64,000 bases of DNA from Cyathus striatus (taxonomy: Eukaryota; Basidiomycota; Agaricomycetes; Agaricales; Nidulariaceae). The stretch spans positions 4,030,001 to 4,094,000 of the forward strand of contig JAOVFP010000006.1 in NCBI GenBank assembly GCA_025738555.1, read 5' to 3'. Below the pieces are notes generated by a model. It saw only the letters and a program-made list of their open reading frames with translations, was not told where the DNA came from and made no database searches. This document shows, in pieces, positions 34,848 to 47,479 of the stretch (position 1 is its first letter; the number at the start of each line of letters is the position of its first letter). Both the position numbers and the translations under genes were made by a program.

Positions 34848-36534
34848 ATGACTATGATTTGGGTTCCAATGCTATATTTGGATCTGTCTCAGTTCCCAGT
34901 CCGCCAACCAAAGTTCGAGAGAACGTTCTCTGGTATGTATGGAATCCAGTTAATAGCTTCTATGTTAAATGCAACGTATGTTTCTTCTTCGGTTTCAAAG
35001 TCATTGGTTAATGTCGTTTTTAAGTATTTATGGAATTGCGATGGTATGGACGACGTCCATTTGATGATTACGCAAATTGCACTAAACCATCAACAGACGA
35101 TGGCGTTGAAATATTATCGATATCATTCGAAGGCCGATACAATTCTAGTCAAAGGGATTGTAGCGCTACTTCTGTATGTGCTTCGCTCCTATAAATTGTA
35201 ATTTACTAACTCATCACTATTTGTACCGCCTTCCATAATATCAAGAATATCGGGCTCTTTTGAAGTTGTGTGTACCTCTTACCAGATGTATGACTACTTC
35301 ATCCTGAAGTTTGGCCGTAAGGAATCATTCGATGTAATAACAGGGTGAGCTTTCATTCCGCTGACTTAATTATAAACACCTACAAATCAACATTTATTTA
35401 TAATAGAGTCGCTTTGGTACGTATCTTACCAATTGACAACAATATATACAAGTGAACAATGTGCAGGGAAAATATCTAGGTATTGTAAGTGACACATTGT
35501 TGAACGCATCGTGATTGCATTCTGCCATAACATTAACTCCAGTATTTTACCGCATTCGTGGCGCAACTGTGAGTAGGTTCCTTATCGCGACCGGCAACCA
35601 CCATCATGCTCACATTTCTGCTTTGAATAAAGATTCTATGCAAGTCGCATCTGGATTGGTACGTTGTCAGATTGTGCTAACTTTCACTTCGATGAATCCT
35701 GATATATGTCGTTGTCAGTCACCGGGCATTTATCGAAGCAATTTCGGTATCTTACACATCCTGTTTTAGCACTCTGCATTATCCAAGTAGGTGAGTCGTT
35801 GGATTTGGTCCTAATATGGTTGTAAATAATGCTTAAAAGACGACAAAGCGTCAGGTTTCAGTGAGTTGGATTGGATTATTGCTTCTAGCGATATCAAGCT
35901 AAGTGCACATCGGTAGCTCAAGTTCTCATTTTGTATGCAGAATTTTGTACAGACCGGGCTTTAATGATCATTGCCTTAATACAGGTCGCAATCGGAAACA
36001 TTTACTGGCATATGCCACAAACATTCCAATGCAATCTTTGTGCGTCTTCGAGGATTGCTAGTGATGGCATTCATACCAAACGATAGTTCCCCAACAGAAA
36101 GTAATGATTGTTCAAGGCGTTTCAACCGCTACATGCGATATAGCTATTACGGCTTCCTTTTCAGTTATATTTCATAGCAACAGTTCAGGGATCAATTCGT
36201 ATGTATGGGTTGAGTCACGTTTTTCACATATATTGACTTTCATTTCAGCCCTGTTCACTCTCTCTTGCAAAAGTTCATTGTTTACGCTATTAATCGAGCC
36301 ACAGCAACAAGGTACGTTTTTAATGGCCATCTTTGCAATACTCTCATACTATAAAACCAGTGTTTGTGCACTTCTTTCAGTGCTTATGGTATGTATTACA
36401 TCCCTTTCATTGTGATGCTCCAAATTTGACAGGGGTTATCGGTTACCGGTTACGTAGTACAATTATGCTTCAGGAACATTCTATTAGTGGGCAATACTTT
36501 CTACCCGCGTATCTATTCTTTCACTAATAATTGA
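34848..36534 (+). CDS. DUF6534-type multi-pass membrane protein
   Basis: Basidiomycete-typical membrane protein of unknown function. Start at the ATG at 34848. The first exon contains GMYGIQLIASMLNA; its 3' boundary is unsure. Later exons: 35097-35173, 35246-35344, 35407-35416 (10 bases), 35467-35484 (18 bases), 35543-35568, 35633-35658, 35719-35790, one starting at 35917 whose donor I could not place, about 36115-36198, 36249-36311, 36361-36388 and 36433-36534 (stop TGA). Spliced sequence gives FEVVCTSYQMYDYFILKFG, YFTAFVAQLFYASRIW, GHLSKQFRYLTHPVLAL, then the DUF6534 core GVSTATCDIAITASFSVIFH, LLQKFIVYAINRATATSVCA. Differences from the 62.9 kb paralogue are mostly synonymous (GKYLGI differs at four third positions), so it is or was under selection. 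Confidence 0.8.
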
Positions 36535-36539
36535 AATTT

Positions 36540-38150
36540 AAAAGCATGATCCCATTACTTCTTAATACGCACTGTGAGATTTCTTGAAGTAAACTATTTG
36601 ACAGGGGGGTTCTAATGTGTAGCTAAAGTATATACCATATCGGTTATTAGCGTGTACGTGGCGCTACATTTACTATATATTTTCTTCTATTTGACCTAGC
36701 ACTTATTTAGACTCACAGCAAGAGGAACTCTACGTGACATAGATCATTCATTTCAGTTAACAGATATAATCGTACCGTCAACTAGATATAACGGTACATG
36801 AGCGAGCTATAAATTTGATAGAATGCAGCTGCGCACTGGAAGGCTGACTCCGCGAATACAGGTCATCATGATATACACCTGCATTTCCAATTAAATCTAT
36901 AAGTAGAAGAAACATATATTCTATAGGCAATGTAGAGAATTGTTTTCCATGTCACACGCATGTTCTGTATATACAAATTCAGCCTTCAACTTCTAGTGCG
37001 GATAAACATTTCCTTGCCAAACTTACATTCAGTGGCCTCATTATTTCCATTTGATAGCACTACTATATCTTGTTAGTTGGAATGAATGATCTACCTCTCA
37101 TAGGCCTTCTCTTGCAGTGAGTCTGTACAACAAATAGAATAAGTATAAGAGAAGACGAGAAGATGCTACACACTAATAACTGAAATGACATATACTTCCG
37201 TCGCAGGTTAGACTTCTGAGTGTCTCCAAATATTTATGATAATGATCTTACATTGAGTATTGACAAGTGATAGTATCGCACTTTTGAGTTACACCCATTA
37301 GTGATATAAATAATGAAATATATAAGAATAATACATACTAATATATGTCCCTGAGAGATAATAATACTAAGCCCAGCATATTCGTCAAGCTTTTGTCAAA
37401 TTAGGCATGGTGCATACCATGAATACAAAAAGAAGTGCACAAAAGCTAAATTTGCGAATGACTAATATGCTAGGAAAGTGTTCATTATAAGATATGCCTT
37501 GTAACTGCAGCTCAATTAATGGCATAAATAATGAACTTGTTCAAAAGAGAATAGACACAGCTTCATTAAAGGTTAGGAATAGTCGAAGAATATAAGGAAA
37601 TAATATTACATATGAATTGGTTCCAGAACAATTTCCACAAATTGTCAATGAAAAGGAGGCTGGAATGGCTATCATCATGTTCTATAAGTAAATTTAGTAA
37701 GTATGGATGGATGTTTTAATAGTCTTAGTCAAACTAAACTCTAGACACACAAAGATTAATTTATATTCCTGAGAAATACCAGTGTATGTCTTCCCTTGTA
37801 ACTTATATCAGGGGTATGAAAGTTATCACATCCAAAAGTGCATATAACTCAAATATGACTTACAGAATGATTACTTGTACTACTATAAATGTGGGCCTAC
37901 AGGAAATCCAGTTGAGTGTCACTTGAATGTTACTTGAATTTCACTCAATTTTTGCTTACTTAAGTATCTTGCTCAATAAAGAATAGGGCCCACTACCTTC
38001 TCATATAACAGACATTTACAATTAGTAAAGACATGGATGGGAATCTGTTACAGAGCATGATGAGAAACAGACATTGTATGTGCTGAGAGGGAAGGAACAT
38101 ACTGCAACTGCCAACACCACAAGGCTAGCACAAGCCCATCAAGACCTTCT
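36540..38150. other. AT-rich intergenic stretch, no gene seen
   Basis: No open frame with recognisable content. CpG becomes rare to the right of about 37.3 kb. Confidence 0.45.
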
Positions 38151-38181
38151 TGTGCTAGAAGACCAGCCTAGAGGCATCAGA

Positions 38182-38402
38182 TTATACACAAGTTGTAATC
38201 ATCCTCTCAGGACTCTCAATCCACTCCCTCCAACACTCAACAAACACAGCCATCTCAACACCCTCCACAACCTGATGATCTGCACTCCAGCTAACACCCA
38301 TCTTCAACCTCCTCTCCCCCAGTATCTTCCCATCCTTAACCAGTGCCTCATGATTACCCTCACCCATCTCATCCTCACTGGGCCACCCATACCAGTAGTC
38401 AT
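38182..38402 (-). pseudogene. C-terminal exon of a 2-oxoacid dehydrogenase E2
   Basis: Minus strand, preceded by an acceptor-like TTGCAG and ending in TAA. It encodes DDYWYGWPSEDEMGEGNHE and then RRLKMGVSWSADHQVVEGVE, MAVFVECWREWIESPERM. This matches the end of lipoamide acyltransferases, probably the branched-chain type, whose active-site motif is DHRxxDG or DHRxxEG. Here Arg is Gln, again a CpG-type change. No earlier exons are visible nearby, so it is a stranded fragment. Confidence 0.6.
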
Positions 38403-39011
38403 CTGCAACATCTCAGTAAGATGGCTTTTATCAGATTCACTGTTTGCAATTGCATTACTAACCATTCACATCTCTAGGCTGATCTTCTAGCATGAGAAGG
38501 TCTTGTCTGTTCAGCTTTGGGTAAATTTGTCTCATTGCTACTAGATTCCTCTGTGGCTCCTTCCTCCCCATCATCCTTGACCTTGTTGAGACACTGTGTA
38601 AACCACTTTCTCCATCCTACCCTCCTTGATGAGGAGTCCCTTTATGCCTTTATTGAATGGCAAGGTGATTCTACACTTGCTTTGTCTGATGCACATCACA
38701 GAGTGGGAAAAAGGCTGTTATTGGGCTAAAGGGTGCTACAGAACTGTCATACTGACATGTTAGGCAAATGACCTAAATGAATGAAGAAAGAACATACCAG
38801 TTGATAAGCTTATACTCCACAATCCCCTCCCCAATATCCATCATGTTGAACATCTGTAATGTTCTTCTCCCCCATACCACCAAGGTCATATGGGTGTAGA
38901 AAACAGCATGTGGTCCACTGAGATGCCTGATGGGTGTACACTACCTATAGTTGTGGATTTTAGCTTTTCTATTATGTATATGAGTACTCACCAAATGGTA
39001 ACAAACATGGG
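38403..39011. other. No convincing gene
   Basis: A plus-strand frame (38517-38729) of 70 codons has some protein-like sequence (DEESLYAFIEWQGDS) but no recognised family. Confidence 0.35.
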
Positions 39012-39014
39012 TTA

Positions 39015-39744
39015 CACGGCGGGCTTTTGGCTGTCCAGTTCCGGATGTCCTTTGGCCTGTTGTTTAGTCTGTCCTGTCTGACATCAAGCACGTGTATGTC
39101 ACATATAATGAACTGGCTGATGATCAATAATCAAAGTTGAGACGATATCAATCCAAACTGGCATGTGGAACCAACAAATCGTTGTTCAAAATGCGTCGAT
39201 GTTGACCACCCGAACATCCGAAGTATTTCTATAGAAAGCTTTTAATATCTTAAAATTCGCATTTTCAGTTATTTTCCTTAAATATTTTGGACTACTCTAC
39301 CTATTACCCTATAATTAATTTGTTATATGCTTGTGTTAATTAGAGGATTTTATATGGAATAAATTTTCACCTTTGTGTCTTCTCATTGTTCAAAGTACAG
39401 TCCAGAAGAAGCAAATGTAAGATATGAGATGAACCAGATCAAGGTCCTGATAAAAATTGCTCAAGATTACTAAAGTGGATTAAGTACTACATATAATTCT
39501 TAGTAAATACCCAGACATCAAGTGCTAGTATACACTATTGTCATTAAAGTCAAATAATACATGGCCCCCACTATCCCAGTGTTTTATTATGCACCAGCTT
39601 GGTTCAATCTCTGTTCCCCATCAATTCCGAAGCCATCGCAAATCGGTTTGATGAGTGTGACGAACACGTGTATGATGCCAAACAGGACAGACTAAACGAC
39701 AGGCCAAAGGACATCTGGAACTGGACAGCCAAAAGCCCGCCGTG
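39015..39744. mobile_element. MITE with 95-base inverted repeats (730 bases)
   Basis: Left end CACGGCGGGCTTTTGGCTGT; the right end is its complement, with similarity for about 95 bases. Flanked by TTA (39012-39014 and 39745-39747). Three-base TWA-like duplications point to PIF/Harbinger, though this is inference. No transposase frame. It retains many CG, unlike its surroundings, so it is a later arrival. Confidence 0.85.
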
Positions 39745-39747
39745 TTA

Positions 39748-41052
39748 GATAATAAGGTTGGAGTTGAGACCTGAGCTGCCAGTTATAGTACTACAAAGTA
39801 CACTCACCAAGGGTATTATTAATATAAAGCCTAAGGTAGTACTGCATACAGAAGTGGAGAGATAAAGACAGCACTAAAACTCAGTGACTAAATGGATAAC
39901 AGCCAGAATGTGTCTGGAAATGTGTGAAGGTCACATGATAAAAGCATGATCAATATCCCAGAGAAGCAAGTGATGATGAGGCACCTCAGCAAGTCCCAAA
40001 GTCCTGAGTCAACCAATCAACTTCTCTCAGAGTAACCAGCAAAGCAATAACATAGCTAGATTAAGTGATGCACCCTGAACCCTGATCAACCCTTGCACTA
40101 TTATTAGCACATCCACATTTAGCCAATCCCATCCTGACTGAAAGAACACACACAGTGCCATATCCCCTGTCATGCAAACTCCCTATGACAGATGCTCAAC
40201 CCCCTGTCCAGTATGCTCTGTGAGCATATGGCTTTCCCTTTACAGTGATGTAGTTTACCCTCCCTAGTACCCCAAATGTACCTATCTAGCAGCTATGCAG
40301 TACCATCAGCCACCATATTTCCAGCAGTATATAAAGTAGACAAGTTCTGCCATGTAGACCCAAGCTATCCCCCACACAGCTTCCATTATAAAGTACCTTG
40401 ACATAGTGTAGTGAAATAAAGCATATTTTCCAAGATCATTGTTTAGTAATTTGATTTGAGTCTAGTAAAAAGAAACTGCAAACTCATAGAGAATCATGTG
40501 TAACATCATACATAGCCAGAGATGTTATCTAATCACTACTTAGTCATTCCTTAACCTTCCTATACATCCCCCCTTCTACCCCCTTTTGCCTGGAAGTGTC
40601 ATTAATACCAATCTTCTGTGAAATTCCCTCCAAACTTGCCACCCTGTTACATTGTTTTAGTAGTAAGTAGTTATTATTATATAATTTAGCTACTATCACC
40701 CTGTTGTAAACACCCCTAACCTCTTATCTGGAGCCCACAGCAAGGGGGAATTCGAGTTTATTTGGTTTTGAAGTGTTTCTGTGATGAGAGGCAATAGATA
40801 GGGATGTTATATGTAGATCATAACATACTACTGTTGGAACCATGACAGGTGACAAGTGAAGAAGGAATTAGATTCCCCTGTGTCCATTAGTAGAGCATAT
40901 ATTGTGATAAACTTGTGTTAAGTTGTAATTGTTTGTGTGCACATATTTTGTGATCAGTAAAGGACTGAGTTAGTCCTACTTGGTGTATCAGTGAAGTGCC
41001 AGTTGTGAAAATATCTTGCAAAACAAAGAACTCACAGAAGTCAGGACAGGAA
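39748..41052. other. AT-rich, no identifiable gene
   Basis: Nothing recognisable apart from short open frames. Confidence 0.45.
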
Positions 41053-41402
41053 TGTTGAGATTATCTTATCTCGACAAAGCGGATCTTATCTTATCATGGA
41101 ACTCCGTAGCACATACTAGAACCTTCTAGTAGGTTTATTCTTAGGTAGATGTAATTATAGTAACACTATATATGGTACTGCTGTACTCAACAGCTTAACA
41201 GCTTTACAGCACTTATACAGCAGAAGTTATTTATATACACATCCTGTAGGGTATATAAACCCCCTAGTTTTCCACTGTAATAATAAGGAAATCTTACGCT
41301 CCTTTCTAGTCACTCTAAGCCTCTCTATACACTCTACCTCTCCAGGTGAGCCTATACCCCAGATCAGCAACTGCCCTGTGCAGAGTTCTTGCTGTCTCTA
41401 CA
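41053..41402 (+). mobile_element. Solo LTR of the Copia family
   Basis: 350 bases starting TGTTGAGATTATCTTATCTC and ending TGTCTCTACA, flanked by AGGAA (41048-41052 and 41403-41407). It is clearly homologous to the LTRs at 55463 and 61161 but differs by several substitutions and small indels. A solo LTR with matching flanks is the product of recombination between two LTRs. Confidence 0.95.
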
Positions 41403-42577
41403 AGGAAGTCCTTGAGTTTGGGGTTAAATATCAAAGAAGAGTTCCAAGCAGCTCAAATTTGCCAGTAACCAGACCCCCTGAGAATGACCCAGCAGTATTA
41501 AGAGCCAGTGCATGGGTAGATAGTAACATTGGAGGGCCACAGAATTGATGTGCATTGAACATATGGTGTGCTGGAGAGGGTATTGGAAGGCTGTGGAATT
41601 GGTACATCTTGAACATGAAGGGATCCCAAGCAAAAGAATGCAAAGAAGGGCAAGGGTCCTAAATCAGAAGTGAAAGAGGTAAGTCATCAATATTTCAAAA
41701 ACCATTAAGTACTTACTTTTATTTGTAAAAATGGTTCATTTCTATGTTTGTACCAGAAAAATGTACAGGAGTTGTCTGGTTGTCAATTGGTATAATATCC
41801 ATTACCCCATGTAAGCTTTCTCTCAAATTGTTTTACCTTATATGTACTTATCTTTTTGGAATTATAAGATGTAAATAGTTACTCAGTTGTCCATAAGTAT
41901 GTAGTTGAGTAATGTGGAGGTTTTTGATGAACTAGGGAATACTGTGTAGGATTTAATGGGAATAAATCCTTCAGTTGCTTTGGCTTAATTTGGTAAACTT
42001 ACAAACTAATACAAGTGACCCACTTTTTTATGTGAACATCCCTTTCAAATAATGAAAATGCGACATATGAGATAAATCAGTAGATGAATCTGATTTTAGA
42101 AAATGTACCAATGATTCTAACACTATGTACATCATCAAATAGTCATCAAATAGAAACAACACTACCTATATACTCTAGAATGTTTGATAAAGTCCACTGT
42201 GAAAGTAGATGGCTTGTGAATGTTCTACTTACTTCTACTCATTTTCATTTTATGACTAATTTAGAAGAACAATAGCAAACCACATGATATTCAAGCAGCA
42301 TGGCTGTAAAAAAAAATGAAGCCAAGAAGTAAGAAAAGGATGAATGAATGAATAAAAAACTAGACAACAGAGATAGAAGGTGAGAAATCATGCTATAGTA
42401 GATAAGTAGTAATATATCCACAACATATTGTTGATGCATCAACTACCTTTATCTAATAACTATGATTCATTCTTCAAAATAATGAAAATAAGTAGTGAAG
42501 CAAAGTTGAATAGCATAACTACTCACTCTGTTTAAAGATAATATGACCTTTGCTGGTTTTGAAGTTGCAGGATTGCC
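41403..42577. other. No identifiable gene
   Basis: AT-rich sequence; frames at 41424-41643 (minus) and 42084-42275 (plus) carry no recognisable domain. Confidence 0.45.
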
Positions 42578-42580
42578 ATA

Positions 42581-43673
42581 CATGGCGGGTTTTCAGCTGT
42601 CATGTACTGATTGGTGTTGCTCTGTAGTGAGACCTGTAGTGGGTGCTGTCATGTAAGATCTTTCAAGATCATCAGTCACAAGCATGATATTAAAATGAGC
42701 TGGTTTATGAGCATGTGATAGCCAGTCTGGAATATGAAGTCACTGTGAATTGCTATTGGATAGCCGGGAACAACATCTACTTTGTTCCTGAACCAGAGTA
42801 GCCGAGCCCACATGTTACATCCATGCCTCGCATGAACATCACTATGATTATGTCTTTATCCTTAAACATTTTATCTCCAGTATAAATCTTTAATTATAAT
42901 GATGTCCTCAAGAAAGGCATGTAGTTTGAAAATAAAATAATGTAGCTATTATAATAGTGCAGGTATAGTGGTGTTGCCCCCTACAAAAACAAGCGAAGCC
43001 AAGTATATGCATAGTTTTAAAAATACTTCAACAAGGAATTGAACTTATGACTGCAAGAAATAAAAACTTTGGTATCAGTGACATTCTACTGGTAGACCAT
43101 TCTATCATACATAGTCTTAATGATAATATTAATTTATTGTATTCCATTCACACAGTAAACCTGTAACATTTGTTTCTCCTTCCTTCAACTACACTTAATG
43201 AACATGATTTGTGGTGTATTGAGGTAATTCTTCTATGTTTCTTCTATGTACTTTTCTTTGTTAATAGGAATTGTTGCCAATGTCTGAACTGTCTAAACAC
43301 TCTACAGTTATTAAACACAAACCCGACACAAACCACATAGTTCATCAATAGTTCATGGATGCAATATTAATTTTTAGACGTTTTTTGAATGTATTATCCT
43401 ATCTTTCTCAATGAAGTATAGAAATAAAATAATAAAAATGGCTGCTAAAATCTGCACCATGTATGAATCAAACACATGAGCTCATCTTTTTAAGTCATTT
43501 GCATCATTCTCACATATATCACACTAATTTTCTCATCACACAGTCGTAAACTGGTTCAGCTGAATGTCACTTCTGTGTGACTGATGATCTGAAAGATCTA
43601 CATGACAGCATCCACTACAGGTCTCGCTACAGCACATCACCGATCAGTACATGACAGCTGAAAACCCGCTGTG
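42581..43673. mobile_element. MITE with 100-base inverted repeats (1093 bases)
   Basis: Left end CATGGCGGGTTTTCAGCTGT, right end complement CACAGCGGGTTTTCAGCTGT, continuing with good match to TGATGATC/GATCATCAG about 100 bases in. Flanked by ATA (42578-42580 and 43674-43676). The ends share the GCGGGYTTT..GCTGTC core with the 730-base element. Noncoding. It sits inside a coding relic. Confidence 0.85.
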
Positions 43674-44152
43674 ATAAGGACAGTAACAACATGGCAAATT
43701 ACATCCTCTTTGGTGATGACAAAGATCTTGTAATCAAAATCACTGTATGTCAGCTGAACCTGTAGCAATGGATTCAGGCAATATGGATCCAGATGTTCAT
43801 CAACCTGGGAAAGTTCACAATATTTCCTAACACTAATAAAATATTCCACATTATTACCTTTGCATAACTGCCATTTATGAACAAATATCTTTTAGATTTG
43901 CCCAGCAACTGCACAGTTATTATCCCTGAATAATATCTGAGAATTTCCCACTGACTCTTGCACTGTACAATATGCAATGCCCTGGCCCTTTAGCCTATGA
44001 TATAGTTGCACATAGGGGCTTAAAGGAAATAACTCTTGAACACCAGCATTTGTGTGTTGGACATACTGAAAACCAGCAGTCTTACCATTTAGCAGAATGA
44101 GAAGCCTTGTGTTCCTAGCTGTACTCTCTGTGTTCAACCTCTCACTATTCAA
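43674..44152 (-). pseudogene. Coding relic interrupted by the MITE
   Basis: Two minus-strand stretches. The first (44152-43892) includes RLLILLNGKTAGFQYVQHTN and GQGIAYCTVQESVGNSQILF. The second (about 43880-43680) includes FVHKWQLCKGNNVEYFIS and YDYKIFV-like sequence ending DVICHVVTV at the MITE border. It vaguely resembles a domain found with transposase-like proteins of mushrooms, but I cannot assign it. Confidence 0.35.
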
Positions 44153-44159
44153 CCTATAC

Positions 44160-46285
44160 TTTCAGGTCAAAGGTAAGTAACATAGATTGATTAATCTAAT
44201 ATTCACCTGTAGATGCTCAAACTCATCCCTGCATCATACCTCCAGCTACAACAGTGATTTATAAATAATGGGAAAAATGACTAAATACTCACACAAGAAC
44301 CCAGTGTCATATGTTGCAGTGATTTTTCCACCACAAATTTTAATACTCTGTGTGTCATGCTACTGCCCTGGCTTCCATTGATTCATGGCAAGTCATTTAA
44401 TTGCAGACCTCACTTGCACAAGTACCTCCCATCCATAAAAGTTGATACTACCCATTTAATCTGCCCCCTGTGCCCATTGTTTTCACACACATCCAACTAC
44501 AGCAGACATCATTACTCTGTAATATTATGATTAATGATGTGATGACATGCTGAAATGATAATGCACACTGGCATCAGCTTCTTGGGGATGCGCTGGGATG
44601 AGTTGACACCATCTTCAAGATCCAGACACAGACAGGTCTGTCATATTTAACCATGATTCTGTCACTTAATTTGGTTAATATATGACATATATTTCTCCCC
44701 AAAGTGGACATAATATTTATGGTGCATTTTTAAAAAAAGATCAAGAATATTTTGTACTTTTTTGTTTACACAATACTTTATATAATAAGCTGCTTAATTT
44801 TTATTAGATATTTAAATTTTCTTAGAAGAATAATAAGAACATTCTTCGGCTATGTATTAAAGACATTCTGCTGCAAAATATATATTAGAAATAATCAAAA
44901 TATTTTAAATTTCTAACTAAGAATTTGTAACTATTTAATGAATTGAAATTAAAAATATATCCCTGTATTATATTGCTAAATTATTTTGGTCTTGCCTGCT
45001 GTGATTATAATGTTCTTAAAAGGCATGATATAAATGATTCTAAGCATGTCATGTTCCATCATAAGGCATGGGCCTCACTGCAATAAGTTTCCAGGCCATG
45101 GAGTATCATGAAACAAAAATTAAGGTTTTCATAAGATTATACATGGATTCCAAGGTGGCCATAGTATTATTTAGTTCATAATATTACTTGTAGGCTGTCT
45201 GAAAAAGAGTGCTGAGTATAGCTGTGTAGCATCCATTAGATATATTGTGGAGGTACTTACTCTTACTCTTGCTTAACTCACTGGCTACAGTAAAATCATG
45301 ATGTATCACAGAGGTAGTAAAAAATATAGTAAAATGAATATCCCTCAGCTTGTATACATTGTGGCAGGGCTCAGAATGACAGTGTGACTAATGTAAATAT
45401 ATGGAGATGTGGGCAGGTCTGGAATAGCCTGGAGAGAGCTTCAGAGCTGGTTCTGGAACTTGGAAACCCCCCTGCTGAGACAATCCAAGATCTGAGTGTG
45501 ATGACTAAAACATCTGCCTGAGATGTATAAAAGAACACTGACTTTCTCATTTACACAAGGTAAGTGAAATTGTAGAGAGCATAAAGGTAAGCAAAATGGC
45601 TTGGTAAGTGACATTGGTACTGAAGTACTAAAGACTTAAGTAATGATGAGTAGTAGTTGTAGTATATAGTTTTGTATGTATGTAGTTTTTAGTCCAACAC
45701 CATCTATTTATTAGAATCATCACAATGTAGGCTTCATGGAATAAAATAAAGAAACAGATTCACCATTTTTTGAGCATCCTTACATCACATTCCAAGGCTC
45801 TCCATGATGCCTTTAAAGAGTGTTTAAGGATTCATGTTCAACAATTTGCCTTATGTGGCAGCTACTGCCTTAATGTACCATAATTCACTGTATAGGAAAC
45901 TCAACTTTTGTGACATTATTGTCATTTGCTGTTTTAAAATTTGACCAGGATTAATTAATACTTACCTTGTAACAGCACTGTTCAATTCTTGATGACCAAA
46001 TTTAATGATGAAGTAGTCATGAAAGTTTGGTTTGCCACTCAATGCATTAGGATGCATTGTAATGCCTTAAGGCAACAGCTGCCCCCCAGGAGGATGAAAC
46101 CTTAGATGACATTGTAGAGGTTGGCTGGAAGACTTATAATCTTGTGTATGTAGCTTTACAGTGAATTTAAAGATACTCTGCTATGTACCATAATGTATCT
46201 TAGGGTTTTCACTTTACTGTAAGCTGCCAGCTTAGTCTTACAAGGTTTTCATGCCACATAATAACTTCTAAGAAGTGGTCCAATT
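44160..46285. other. AT-rich, CpG-poor, no identifiable gene
   Basis: No protein-like frame of useful length on either strand. Confidence 0.45.
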
Positions 46286-46290
46286 AAATA

Positions 46291-47470
46291 TTGGTGGTTT
46301 ATCTCTACAATCTTAATCCTTTTGTTGTTGCAAATCTAAATCCATTCAATGCTGATCAAAATCATTGTATTGCCAATACATATGTATTAGTGTATTTATA
46401 TATATATGTAAGTATGTTTAGTAAGCATTTACATACCAAAGACCTGCAAGACCACATTGTCTGTAAGCCGACAACCGTGGAATCGGCATCATCTGTATTT
46501 CTGGAGCAAGTCGGATCAAGTGACACTGACAGTGGTAAAGCCACCCACCCATCATACAGCAACATTCCGGCCAAAGGCTCAGCAAGTTCAATCTATTGTG
46601 AGAAGCCCTACATGAAGTTTAAGCTGATGTGAGCACTGAGTACTTAGAATACAATATAGACATTACTTACCTTCAACATGGCACACACCTAACACATACC
46701 ATCCTACTCCAGATAGGCTGACTATGAGAATGTGAAAACAGAAAGATAACATGTCATTTTATATGTTTGCATGGGGTTATTTATAAGTATGTACTGGATC
46801 TTGCAAATTCTTGACAATTGACACTCCAGGGACTGGACATTTCGACCTATCATGGATCCTCTAGGCTTTCATCCTGTCACACTTTGTCTCACACCTTTTG
46901 TTCAACGCGATCACATGTCCAGATCCTACCATGTCTGCGATACCAATATGACACATTTCGTTTACCACTGAAATGAATTCTCGATGCTTGTCTAACATTG
47001 ACATATGAAGCAATTTACATGGGCATACATGTTTGATTGCTGACAGAAGATTGATTCTTCATTGTCCAGTATGTGCTACATTCCTCTGGCCCTTGTTGTT
47101 GACTAGACGATAATTCCAGCCTGTTTTAATGCGGTAATATATGGAGAACTCTCACTGCAAGGTCCACCTTAACTTGGGTGCAAAGTGTTGCAGAATTCAT
47201 TTATAGGACCAGTATATATTTCAATTTTGGCTTCAAATGATCTACCCACTAGCCTTTAACAACTATTATTATGTCTCATAAACACAGACAACTTGTCATA
47301 ACCACACCATCTCAAAACAGTGGCTCGGATGAGGAGATGGAAGAGAGTAATGAGAAGGTCCTGCCAATGGACCTTGACATTGCTATCCCAGGTGCCTCGT
47401 CAGCAAGTGTACTTATAGTAATGCAGCACATACATGAGCACAGTGACCATTCATTTCACTAGAGTTATAT
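46291..47470 (+). other. Two short frames of uncertain status
   Basis: 46291-46632 (113 codons) contains a Ser-rich polar part (SASSVFLEQVGSSDTDSGK), and 47271-47462 (63 codons) begins MSHKHRQLVITTPSQNSGSD with an acidic stretch. They look slightly more protein-like than background, but no family is recognised and no introns link them clearly. Confidence 0.25.
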
Positions 47471-47479
47471 CCCCCGTTG

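Noticed and set aside
38517..38729. RNase III-like fragment
   Set aside because: EWQGDS followed by a helix-like stretch is only superficially similar; no catalytic signature.
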